Assembly: GCA_019313915.1 (NCBI GenBank)
Contig: JAFDAJ010000028.1
Span: forward strand, 1 to 42,450
Length of the DNA: 42,450 nt
Reading direction: 5' to 3'
From: Deltaproteobacteria bacterium
GTDB taxonomy: Bacteria > Myxococcota_A > Polyangia > Polyangiales > Houyiibacteriaceae
The translations under genes and the position numbers were made by a program. The stretch's first letter is position 1, and the number at the start of each line of letters is the position of its first letter. The notes under the pieces are model-generated. The model searched no databases. It saw nothing but the letters and a program-made list of their open reading frames with translations, and was not told where the DNA came from. Positions 35,599 to 42,388 of the stretch are shown piece after piece.

Positions 35599-36120
35599 AT
35601 GGCGAAAGCTGCCACAAAGAAATCCACCAAGAAGCGGGCGACGAAGAAGTCGGCGTCCAAGAAGACCGTGAAGAAGGCGGCCAAGAAGCGCGTAGCGCCG
35701 AAGAAGGCCGCCAAGAAGCGGGCAGCGCCGAAGAAGGCCGCCAAGAAGCGGGCAGCGCCGAAGAAGGCCGCACCAAAGAAGGCAGCCAAGAAGCGGACCG
35801 CAAAGAAGACGGTGAAGGCCGAAGCGGCCGCGCTGAAGAAGAAGGCCGCAAAGACGCGCGCTCAAGTTAAAAGGAAGCTGACCAAGGCCAAGAAGGACGC
35901 CCAAAAAGAAACGGCGGCTTTGAAGCGGAAGGCGAAGAAGACGAGCACCGACATCAAGCGCAAGTTCACGAAGGCGAAGAAGACCGCCGCCAAGACGAGC
36001 GCTGCTCAAAGGAAGCGCGCCACCAAGGCGATCGCCGATCTCGAGAAGAAGGTCGAGAAGGCGGCGAAGCAGCTGAAGTCGAAAACGTCGAAGAAGAAAG
36101 CGCCGGCCAAGAAGAAGTAG
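35599..36120 (+). CDS. Lysine-rich histone H1-like protein
   Basis: A 173-residue, extremely basic protein composed mainly of Lys and Ala with Thr/Ser/Arg, similar to the C-terminal tails of eukaryotic H1 and to bacterial AlgP/Hc1-type proteins. Positions about 25-54 are three KKAAKKR(V/A)AP repeats; the C-terminal two thirds (ALKKKAAKTRAQVKRKLTKA and onward) looks like a long helical basic stretch. It should bind DNA nonspecifically and compact the nucleoid or help regulate genes. The ATG at 35599 follows GGAG at eight bases. Several related AT-skewed repeats make length variation likely between strains. Confidence 0.88.
   Translation: MAKAATKKSTKKRATKKSASKKTVKKAAKKRVAPKKAAKKRAAPKKAAKKRAAPKKAAPKKAAKKRTAKKTVKAEAAALKKKAAKTRAQVKRKLTKAKKDAQKETAALKRKAKKTSTDIKRKFTKAKKTAAKTSAAQRKRATKAIADLEKKVEKAAKQLKSKTSKKKAPAKKK
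35671..35760 (+). repeat. Three tandem 30-bp units in the histone-like gene
   Basis: Copies 2 and 3 (35701-35730 and 35731-35760) are identical; copy 1 differs at three positions. Each encodes ten residues, so gain or loss would not break the frame. Confidence 0.9.
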
Positions 36121-36142
36121 GCCTCACCTCACTGGCAGCCGC

Positions 36143-36187
36143 GGGGGCGCAGCCCCGTGAGCGATGCATAGCATCGCTTTTACGGGG
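36143..36187 (+). terminator. Terminator region after the histone-like gene with competing hairpins
   Basis: AGCGATGC-ATA-GCATCGCT followed by TTTT (36160-36181) is a rho-independent terminator for the histone-like gene. An outer pair, CCCCGT (36153-36158) with ACGGGG (36182-36187), extends the stem, while GGGGC (36144-36148) can pair with the same CCCC instead, so the two structures compete. Confidence 0.65.
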
Positions 36188-36260
36188 TGGAGCCAAGGGG
36201 GATCGAACCCCTGACCTTCGCACTGCCAGTGCGACGCTCTCCCAGCTGAGCTATGGCCCC
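36188..36260 (-). tRNA. tRNA-Ala (anticodon GGC)
   Basis: The minus-strand sequence folds into a 73-nt cloverleaf: acceptor GGGGCCA/TGGCTCC, D-arm with AGCTGGGA, anticodon stem TCGCA/TGCGA with a seven-base loop whose anticodon is GGC (reads GCC, alanine), and T-arm with GGTTCGATCCC. The discriminator base is A; CCA is not encoded. It is convergent with the histone-like gene, 67 bases from its stop codon. Confidence 0.95.
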
Positions 36261-36353
36261 AAAGGGAGCCCGGCTTAGCACCCCTCGGGCGCTGCGCAAA
36301 CGCGCTCTCGGATTTCTTGACCTTTCCTGGTGCGCCGGCGAAACGGAAGGGCG

Positions 36354-37847
36354 ATGCGAGCGATCGTCTTCTTCGTCACGTTGCTCTGCGCGTGCAGCGG
36401 TTACGACGACCTCGCGCTGCTCGAAGTGGACACCATCGAGCCGTCGGAGATCGAACCCGGTGCAACGCTTCGAATTCATGGCCGGGGTTTCCCACTGGGG
36501 AGGGCGCCCGACATCGTGCTGCGCGGGTCGGTCTATCGCCCGGGAATGCCTGCGAGTACGGTGGACGCGCGTCTCGTCGGGGATGTGCAGTCTGAGTCGC
36601 TCATCGAGATCCCGATCGGGGAAGAGTTCATCAGCGCGCTCGGGGGCCGTGCCACGGTTGATGGAGAGCTCAGGGTTGGGTTCCGCGCGGCCGACAACCG
36701 CCGGGATGTGTTTTCTGCACAGCGGGTTCGAGTCGACTTCCTACCCGACACCTCCGCCCAGCTGCGCGCAGACAGCGTGCGCGAGGAGCCGACGGAGCCA
36801 GTCGGCGCGCAGAGCTTCGGTCTCGAGCTTTCCCGTGAGGAGCTTGGAACCGTGGGCGTTCGCGTGGTCGCGGTGGACCCGGACGGATTTGCGGCAATTC
36901 AGGGCTTGAAGCCGGAGGACACGCTCATCGGCCTCGACGGAATGAGCCTTTACAGCTGGCGCGACTTCGTCCCCGACCCAAGCAGGAGTGAGTCGATCGT
37001 GCTCGTCGCCCGGGACGGGCTTCGCGGGGTCCATGCACTGCGCTGGCCACACGAGGCTACCGAGCGCGCGGTAGACCCGATTGCGCTCGGGCTCTTCGTG
37101 CTCTTGGGGCTGCTCCTCGGCTGGGTTTCCCCAGCGGCGCTGTGCCTGCGCGCTCGGCCCTCGAAGGTCTCGCTATCGGCGTGGCTGACTCGTTCGAGCC
37201 TGGTGCTGATATTTGCCGCCCTGTTGCTCTGCGTTTCGGCCCTCCAATGGACCACCATGTGGATCTTGGGCTTGGGCACCTTTGCCGCGCTCTTCACGCT
37301 TGCGGCAAGGCATCGGGCTGGGGCCCTCAGCTTTGCGTTCGCCGTGGTTGCGACCCTGACGGTCATGCTCCTGGCGCGGACCGCCAGCATCGCGGCGATC
37401 GTTGCGGCGCAGAGCCCGCCGGTGCTGCGCTGGTATCTCTTTCAGTCTCCTGCTTCGTTCTTTGCGTTCGGCGCCTATCTCTATGCGCTCCAAACGGTGA
37501 GCTCACGCAATTCCGTTACCTCGTCGCTCTATTCGGCAGCGGCCGCCGTATTGGGGGCCGCCTTGTTTCTCGGCGGATGGCCGTTGGCAGATTCGGTTGC
37601 CGGAATCGCAGCGGTCGTTGGCAAAGCGGTCGTGATTCTCTTCGCCGCTCAAGTATTCGACATGAGCCAAAAGGCAGCCGTGGCCTGCGCAGGGTTGGGG
37701 CTCGGACTCGCCCTAGCCGGGCACCTCGTCGATTTCGGTGCGCTCTTTCCACAATGGAGCGCCCTCGCGGTGGGTTGCGTTTGCGCAGTTGCAGTGCGTG
37801 CCCTGGTGCCGCCGCTGCGCCGTGAGTCGGCCCCCGCGATGGCCTAG
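36354..37847 (+). CDS. PDZ-domain lipoprotein/membrane protein with NuoH-like transmembrane region
   Basis: A 497-residue protein. A hydrophobic start with a possible lipobox (LLCAC) precedes an extracytoplasmic segment of about 130 residues (IEPSEIEPGATLRIHGRGFP suggests an IPT/TIG-like fold), then a PDZ domain (about 160-235; VRVVAVDPDGFAAIQGLKPE). The rest has about eight membrane helices. One part (SIAAIVAAQSP, then LRWYLFQSPASFFAFGAYL) recalls helices of NuoH, the quinone-binding subunit of complex I, but the conserved NuoH acidic residues are not evident. The ATG at 36354 follows GGAAGG closely. The fusion is unusual; function unknown. Confidence 0.7.
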   Translation: MRAIVFFVTLLCACSGYDDLALLEVDTIEPSEIEPGATLRIHGRGFPLGRAPDIVLRGSVYRPGMPASTVDARLVGDVQSESLIEIPIGEEFISALGGRATVDGELRVGFRAADNRRDVFSAQRVRVDFLPDTSAQLRADSVREEPTEPVGAQSFGLELSREELGTVGVRVVAVDPDGFAAIQGLKPEDTLIGLDGMSLYSWRDFVPDPSRSESIVLVARDGLRGVHALRWPHEATERAVDPIALGLFVLLGLLLGWVSPAALCLRARPSKVSLSAWLTRSSLVLIFAALLLCVSALQWTTMWILGLGTFAALFTLAARHRAGALSFAFAVVATLTVMLLARTASIAAIVAAQSPPVLRWYLFQSPASFFAFGAYLYALQTVSSRNSVTSSLYSAAAAVLGAALFLGGWPLADSVAGIAAVVGKAVVILFAAQVFDMSQKAAVACAGLGLGLALAGHLVDFGALFPQWSALAVGCVCAVAVRALVPPLRRESAPAMA

Positions 37848-37872
37848 TCGCGCTCTTATCGTGTCTCGGGGG

Positions 37873-38223
37873 CTAGACGGCCTGCTTCAAGAAATCGTTG
37901 AGCAGCTCACGCTGCTGCGCCGATGGCGACAGAAACTGCAGCCCTGCTTCATGCATGCGATCACCGGCGGGATTGACCCAGCGAATCGAGGCGGCGCATT
38001 CGAACGGCGGTCGATCGGCGTCCTCGATCCCATCCTGCGTCAAGAAGAAGCTGACGGTCACGACCTCTCCGACAGTCAGGAGCCGCGCAAAACGGATCGC
38101 CGCGCCACCGCCGCTCAGGTTCTTGGTTTCCGCGTGGAGTGTCTGCCCTGAGATGGTGACCTCGCAAGAGATGCGGACCGGGTATCGGTCGTGTTGTCGC
38201 TGCTGAGTCCGAGGCTGCGTCAC
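37873..38223 (-). CDS. PilZ-domain c-di-GMP-binding protein
   Basis: A 116-residue protein that is just a PilZ domain. Both ligand motifs are present: RYPVR (R13 to R17, the RxxxR motif) and NLSGGG (N35 to G40, the (D/N)xSxxG motif), so c-di-GMP binding is expected. The strand pattern EVVTVSFFL ... IRWVNP is typical. The start is GTG at 38223. It lies downstream of the RhoN-like gene on the same strand and may control motility or surface functions. Confidence 0.9.
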   Translation of the reverse strand: MTQPRTQQRQHDRYPVRISCEVTISGQTLHAETKNLSGGGAAIRFARLLTVGEVVTVSFFLTQDGIEDADRPPFECAASIRWVNPAGDRMHEAGLQFLSPSAQQRELLNDFLKQAV

Positions 38224-38268
38224 GTCTTCATCATGCGGAAGATGGCGCGTCGAGCAAAATTGCTGGCA

Positions 38269-38985
38269 TCAGTGGGCTTGCGGACGACGTGCCCGCGAAC
38301 GCGCGCGAACGCCATCTGCTTCCGCGCTCAGCTCGCGATCCCCAGGCTCTTCGCGCAGCAACCCCGCGTAGATCGCAAGCGCCCGTTTGAAGTGGCCCTG
38401 CTCCGCAAGGATGCGCGCCATGGTCCGAGTCGGGAACGGCTCCTCGAACATTCCGACGCTCTTGGAAAAGACGCCGACGGGAGGCCGGCTTGAAGGCGCG
38501 GACTCCGTCGTCGGCTCAGACTCGCCCGCAGCCCCGGTCCCGAACGCGGTCCCGGTTCCCATGCTTTGCACACTCGCTGGCGCAGGCGCCGCCACTGGCG
38601 CAGGCGCCGACACCGGCCCAGGCGCCAACACTGGCACTGGCACCGACGCTGGCTCTGACGCTGGCTCTGACGCTGAGACTGGCCCTGACACTGGCTCTGA
38701 CGCCGGCCCTGACCCTGACCCTGTCTCCAACCCCAGCGCCTCGCCCCGCGGAGGGCTCGAAGCCTCGTCTTTGCGCGGGGCCTCTTCCTGTGCGGCCTGC
38801 AGCGCCCATTTCGCGAAGCCGACGACCTTGCCGAGAAAGCCCGTCGAGGGCTGCCCGCTCGCTTGGCCTCGGATGGCGTGAATCAGCTGGCCGCGGCTCA
38901 TCGCGTACGTGTCGCCCACGCCTAAGCGCTCGGCTTCTTCTCGAAGCTCTGGTGTCGTCAGATTGTAGAGTCGCGTTAGATCCAT
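38269..38985 (-). CDS. RhoN/SAP-like domain protein with low-complexity linker
   Basis: A 238-residue cytoplasmic protein. Residues 1-40 (LYNLTTPELREEAERLGV) match the Rho N-terminal/SAP-like helical domain that binds nucleic acid. About 90-150 is a Ser/Glu/Ala/Pro repeat tract (SEPVSGPVSASEPASEPASV). The C-terminal 60 residues (TRTMARILAEQGHFKRALAI) look like a TPR. It overlaps the end of ribF by ten bases. Function unknown; the acidic linker resembles that in the repeat-rich protein near 41000. Confidence 0.7.
   Translation of the reverse strand: MDLTRLYNLTTPELREEAERLGVGDTYAMSRGQLIHAIRGQASGQPSTGFLGKVVGFAKWALQAAQEEAPRKDEASSPPRGEALGLETGSGSGPASEPVSGPVSASEPASEPASVPVPVLAPGPVSAPAPVAAPAPASVQSMGTGTAFGTGAAGESEPTTESAPSSRPPVGVFSKSVGMFEEPFPTRTMARILAEQGHFKRALAIYAGLLREEPGDRELSAEADGVRARSRARRPQAH
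38576..38725. repeat. Hexanucleotide-like low-complexity tract in the RhoN-like gene
   Basis: Many CTGGC(A/T)C/CTGACGC-like units, with CTGGCGCAGGCGCC occurring twice. It encodes the Ser/Glu/Ala/Pro linker in frame. Confidence 0.6.
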
Positions 38986-39947
38986 CGAACCAAATCCGGG
39001 TTCCGTTGTTGTAGCGCGTTCTTGGCTTGGTCGCAGTCCCGATCGATCTGTTCGCGCAACGCCTCCAGACCATCAAATTTCGATTCGCCACGGATGCGAG
39101 CCACAAAGCCGACCCGCATGCGCTTTCCGTAAAGGTCTCCGTCAAAGCCGAACAAGTGCACCTCGACTGAACGTCCCGCTCCGAAGGTTGGCCGATTGCC
39201 CAAGTTGGCGACGCCGTGCAACAGCGGCGACCCGGTCTCGTCGAGCAACCGCGCGACGACCGCGTACACTCCGTCTTTCGGCAGCAGTAGCGGCCCCACC
39301 TCGAGGTTGGCCGTGGGAAACCCAAGCTCGCGGCCCCGCTGGTCACCCTGCACGATGAGCCCCGTCGTCTCGTGCACGCGTGTCATCATCACAGCGGCGT
39401 CCTCTACGTTGCCGTCTTCGCTCAAGATTCGGCGAAGCCGCGTCGAGGAGACCGCGTCGCCTTCAAACATGACCGGCTCGACGAGCTCGACGGAGAAGCC
39501 CTCCTGCTGGCCCCATTGCCGCAGTGTGACGATGTTGCCGGAGCGTTTGTGCCCAAAATGGAAATCTGGGCCCACGACTACGCCCTTGGCGTCGCAGGCA
39601 TCCAACAAGACCCGTTGAACGAACTGATCTGGAGTCATTTTGGAGAATTCGCTGTCGAACGGCAGGACCACCACATCGTCACATCCCGCCCCCTTCAGGA
39701 TCTCGACGCGCCGGTTCATGTCGGTGATCAACACCGGCGCCCGTTCCGGCGCCAGAACCGCCGTCGGGTGCGGCTCGAAGCACATGGCGAGCGTTTGCCA
39801 GCCGTGGGCGTCGGCGGTCCGTTTGGCAGCGTTGATGAGCGCCCTGTGACCCAGGTGAACGCCATCGTGATTGCCAGGGGTGACGACAGAGTGGGTTCGG
39901 CGCATCAGCTCAGGGGCCCGGGAGCGGTGGACGTGCTCCTCCTTCAC
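38976..39947 (-). CDS. ribF: Bifunctional riboflavin kinase/FAD synthetase
   Basis: A 323-residue RibF making FMN then FAD. The nucleotidyltransferase domain has GNHDGVHLGH (25-34, usually GNFDGVHLGH; the Phe is His here), HPTAVL, FGHKRSGN and SSTRLRRIL. The kinase domain has GRELGFPTANL and GVANLGNRPTF. The start is GTG at 39947; the next Met (39905) is possible. The stop overlaps the RhoN-like start by ten bases. Divergent from xseB. Confidence 0.94.
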   Translation of the reverse strand: MKEEHVHRSRAPELMRRTHSVVTPGNHDGVHLGHRALINAAKRTADAHGWQTLAMCFEPHPTAVLAPERAPVLITDMNRRVEILKGAGCDDVVVLPFDSEFSKMTPDQFVQRVLLDACDAKGVVVGPDFHFGHKRSGNIVTLRQWGQQEGFSVELVEPVMFEGDAVSSTRLRRILSEDGNVEDAAVMMTRVHETTGLIVQGDQRGRELGFPTANLEVGPLLLPKDGVYAVVARLLDETGSPLLHGVANLGNRPTFGAGRSVEVHLFGFDGDLYGKRMRVGFVARIRGESKFDGLEALREQIDRDCDQAKNALQQRNPDLVRWI

Positions 39948-40039
39948 TCACCTACAGCGCCCTCAGAGACACTTCAACTCGAATACGCCCGATAGACACG
40001 TTGGTGACGAAGGCCTTTTGGTGCTGTATGGTTGAAAAC

Positions 40040-40303
40040 ATGGGGAAATCAAAGGTGCGGGGCGCTTCCTCGGAGGAGACACCGTTCGAGGAGGTCATGG
40101 AGCGCCTCCAGACCGTTGTGGAGCAATTGGAAGAAGGAGATTTGCCTCTCGAGCAGTCTCTGGCGATGTTTGAAGAGGGAGTCCGCTTATCGCGGGCCGG
40201 AGCGAAACGACTGGATGAAGCCGAGCGTAGAGTAGAGGAGCTCCTCGCAGCTGGAGACGAGCTGCAAACGAGTCCTCTCGAAGAAAGCGAAGCGGGGGAG
40301 TAA
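40040..40303 (+). CDS. xseB: Exodeoxyribonuclease VII small subunit
   Basis: An 87-residue XseB: PFEEVMERLQTVVEQLEEGD and LPLEQSLAMFEEGVRLSRAG are the two conserved helices. It activates the large subunit XseA, which is not in this window. The ATG at 40040 was chosen by family length; upstream Mets at 40028 or 40001 would add residues. Its TAA shares one base with the next ATG (TAATG), so translation is coupled. Confidence 0.9.
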   Translation: MGKSKVRGASSEETPFEEVMERLQTVVEQLEEGDLPLEQSLAMFEEGVRLSRAGAKRLDEAERRVEELLAAGDELQTSPLEESEAGE

Positions 40304-41106
40304 TGAGCCAAGTCCTCACGGTACCGACACACTTCAACGACCTAGGAGAGCTCTCCGAAGGTTTTCTCGATCGGGTCGAACAAGACACGTTGATCCTGTA
40401 CGGGCCGGTCGCCTACGAAGACGGATCCCAGATCGAATTCGCGGTGCTGCTTGCCGATGGCTCGCCCGCTCTCGAAGGAACGGGACGCGTGCGCGCGGCT
40501 GTCGACGGTGGCGCCGAACGCCTGCCAGAGACTCGCTACGACGTCGTCGTCGAGGCGCTGCAACTCGAGGGTCGTTCCGAGGTCGTGTTCGAGCGCCTCG
40601 TTCTCGCGCGTCAGGCGGTTTCCGATCGCCCAGCAGCCCAGGAAGACGAGCCAGTCGTCAACGAGGCCGCGCCCACCAACGATGACATCGAGCTTATGGC
40701 CGACGAGGTGGTCTCACAGCCGCCCGAAGAAGACGCCCCCGTGACGGTTCCGCCGGATGAGGATGCGCCCGATACCGTGCCGCCGGAAGCGAGCGACGAA
40801 CAAGATGAGGACGAAGACCAAGACGACTACGATGATGAGCCAGCGACGGTCATTGCCGCGGTGGATGCCGAAGCGATGATGGCGGTGTCCGAGCCGCCAG
40901 TGCCGGAGACAGAGACAGAGGCAGCGTCAGAGACAGAGACAGCGTCAGAGACAGCGTCAGTGTCAGAGCCGGTGTTGGAGTCTGTGCCAGTGTCGGAGCC
41001 GGTGTTGGAGTCTGTGCCAGTGTCGGAGCCGGTGTTGGAGTCTGTGCCAGTGTCGGAGCCGGTGTGTCGGAGCCGGTGTTGGAGTCAGACGCCGATGATG
41101 TCGTAG
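40303..41106 (+). CDS. Acidic repeat-rich protein, 5' part (frameshifted)
   Basis: The N-terminal 105 residues (VQQ-free; begins MSQVLTVPTHFNDLGELSEG) contain AVLLADGSPALEGTGRVRAA, which resembles atypical PilZ-like domains of myxobacteria; the RxxxR c-di-GMP motif is absent. A strongly acidic linker follows (DEQDEDEDQDDYDDEP), then a SEPVLESVPV repeat array. The frame breaks at a 14-bp tandem duplication at 41051-41078, so the last residues (CRSRCWSQTPMMS) are out of frame; the true continuation is at 41064-41630. It is coupled to xseB by one base. Cytoplasmic, function unknown. Confidence 0.7.
   Translation: MSQVLTVPTHFNDLGELSEGFLDRVEQDTLILYGPVAYEDGSQIEFAVLLADGSPALEGTGRVRAAVDGGAERLPETRYDVVVEALQLEGRSEVVFERLVLARQAVSDRPAAQEDEPVVNEAAPTNDDIELMADEVVSQPPEEDAPVTVPPDEDAPDTVPPEASDEQDEDEDQDDYDDEPATVIAAVDAEAMMAVSEPPVPETETEAASETETASETASVSEPVLESVPVSEPVLESVPVSEPVLESVPVSEPVCRSRCWSQTPMMS
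40957..41084 (+). repeat. 30-bp tandem repeat array with out-of-frame 14-bp duplication
   Basis: Units of 30 bases encode SEPVLESVPV: one diverged copy at 40951-40980, exact copies at 40981-41010 and 41011-41040, then a partial copy. At the end, TGTCGGAGCCGGTG is repeated directly (41051-41064 and 41065-41078), which shifts the frame. Confidence 0.92.
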
Positions 41107-41630
41107 TCGAGGCCAGCATGGGCGAGGCTTCGGATTGGGATGCGGAGGCCGGGGCTGAGCTTTCTGTGGATGCGCAGTCGGCGCTCGAAGCGAACACCGA
41201 CCAAGAGGGCGGTTTCGACTCGGAGTACGCGTTTGAGCATGGCATCGCCGAAGAGCCGCAAGTCGGTATGCCAGTTCCCGTTCCTTCGATGGCTGCGCCT
41301 CCCGAGGCTCCGCCCGCACCGCCTACGCTTCGCCTGGCCGAACCTCCCGAGGGGCTCACGCGGCCGTCCTTGGCGCAGGCTGAGGAGTCGTTGTTCACGG
41401 CTGAGGGCGAGGTTAGCGACGTTCACACGACAGGCCTTTTCGTCTACGAAAACGGCCTTCCGATTCCCTCACGGCCCCCGCTTCCGGACCCCGACGGTCC
41501 TCGAGCCGCGGCCGCCGTTGAAGCTGTTGACGGTTACGACGTCGAAGATTCGGAGCCGCCGCAATCCAATGACGATGAATATGAAGAAGTTCGCCTCAGC
41601 GATTTTGCTGAGGCAGCCGAAGAAGGGTGA
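41064..41630 (+). CDS. Acidic repeat-rich protein, 3' part (after frameshift)
   Basis: This continues the gene at 40303. It starts inside the repeat (SEPVLESDADDVV) and stays acidic and disordered, with a Pro-rich stretch (PPEAPPAPPTLRLAEPP) and a short conserved-looking end (VRLSDFAEAAEEG). Removing one copy of the 14-bp duplication would give one protein of about 437 residues. The GTG/ATG-like start at 41064 has no convincing ribosome site, so independent translation is doubtful. Confidence 0.6.
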   Translation: MSEPVLESDADDVVVEASMGEASDWDAEAGAELSVDAQSALEANTDQEGGFDSEYAFEHGIAEEPQVGMPVPVPSMAAPPEAPPAPPTLRLAEPPEGLTRPSLAQAEESLFTAEGEVSDVHTTGLFVYENGLPIPSRPPLPDPDGPRAAAAVEAVDGYDVEDSEPPQSNDDEYEEVRLSDFAEAAEEG

Positions 41631-41636
41631 CGCCTG

Positions 41637-41945
41637 ATGAAACGCCTGGCCGCCATCCTCGTTTGTGCTCTGAGCCTTACGGTGACGACGCAGGTCAAGG
41701 CCGACGCCGTCGTCCACGTCAAGGTCCGTAGCTCGGACAACAAGCCGGTCGATGGCCGTGTCGAGCTGACTGGCGACGGTGGCACGTTTACCTGCACAAC
41801 CAGTCAGGGGACCTGCACGATGCGCGCGGTGCCCGGCGGCCGATACCTCGCCGTATTCAAGCCGAACAACGGCAGCGCCACCGCGCCCAAGAAGGTCATG
41901 ATCCCGCCGGACGGCAAGGCGGATCTGCACATCGCCGCCAAATAG
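41637..41945 (+). CDS. Small secreted protein with carboxypeptidase-regulatory-like fold
   Basis: A 102-residue protein with a signal peptide (MKRLAAILVCALSLTVTTQV, cleavage near VKA-DA). The mature part (VHVKVRSSDNKPVDGRVELT ... GGRYLAVFKPNNG) looks like a carboxypeptidase-regulatory or Cna-B-like beta-sandwich with two cysteines. It follows the acidic protein gene by six bases with GAAGGG upstream, so it is probably in the same transcript. Exported to the periplasm or beyond; function unknown. Confidence 0.7.
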   Translation: MKRLAAILVCALSLTVTTQVKADAVVHVKVRSSDNKPVDGRVELTGDGGTFTCTTSQGTCTMRAVPGGRYLAVFKPNNGSATAPKKVMIPPDGKADLHIAAK

Positions 41946-42010
41946 CCCCTCAAGTTGGCACTGGGCACCCCTTGAATGGCATCATTTCGGGTGGGGAACA
42001 CGCGAGGGAA

Positions 42011-42388
42011 ATGCGTAGAAACTGGATACTGCCCTGGTTGGGGGGCGTCATTGCATTGGCATGCGTTGCACCGGTCTACGCGCAAGCCGACCCAGCGTCC
42101 GACGCGAGCGAGCGGGAAGCTCGCCTAGCCGAGGTTCAGAACAGCTTCAGCGGACCGACGGGCGGCATTCGCATCATCGATGCCTCGTCCGGTCCCAAAG
42201 GCACATTTCGTCTCGCGCTGAACACTGAGTTCTTCATCATCGGTGACTTCTTCGTTCCAACCGACACGGCGCACTCCTTTGCGAGCAACCTCTCGCTGAG
42301 CATTACACCGACCGAGTACCTGGAGGTGTTTGCGGCGGCGGAAAAGCGACCCTCCGTGCGACGAGCTTCGGCTTTCGCGGAAACGTGA
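42011..42388 (+). CDS. Outer-membrane-type protein, 5' part (frameshifted, cut by window edge)
   Basis: A signal peptide (MRRNWILPWLGGVIALACVA, cleavage near VYAQA) is followed by strand-like segments (GTFRLALNTEFFIIGDFFVP, LSLSITPTEYLEVFAAAE) typical of a beta-barrel. GAGGGAA directly precedes the ATG. The frame ends at 42388, but the other frame just after an A-run continues naturally (KATLRATSFGFRGNVTLDF), so a one-base loss near 42342-42345 has probably truncated the gene. The rest lies beyond the window. Confidence 0.65.
   Translation: MRRNWILPWLGGVIALACVAPVYAQADPASDASEREARLAEVQNSFSGPTGGIRIIDASSGPKGTFRLALNTEFFIIGDFFVPTDTAHSFASNLSLSITPTEYLEVFAAAEKRPSVRRASAFAET

Noticed and set aside
35671-35760. 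Possible CRISPR-like or minisatellite array
   Set aside because: Three adjacent units encode the KKAAKKRAAP repeat of the histone-like protein; there are no spacers.
35565-36009. Leu/Arg-rich minus-strand frames opposite the histone-like gene
   Set aside because: They arise from the complement of Lys-Ala codon repeats and have no ribosome site.
40957-41084. Possible CRISPR-like array of 30-bp repeats
   Set aside because: The units are directly adjacent without spacers and encode a SEPVLESVPV peptide repeat in a coding region.
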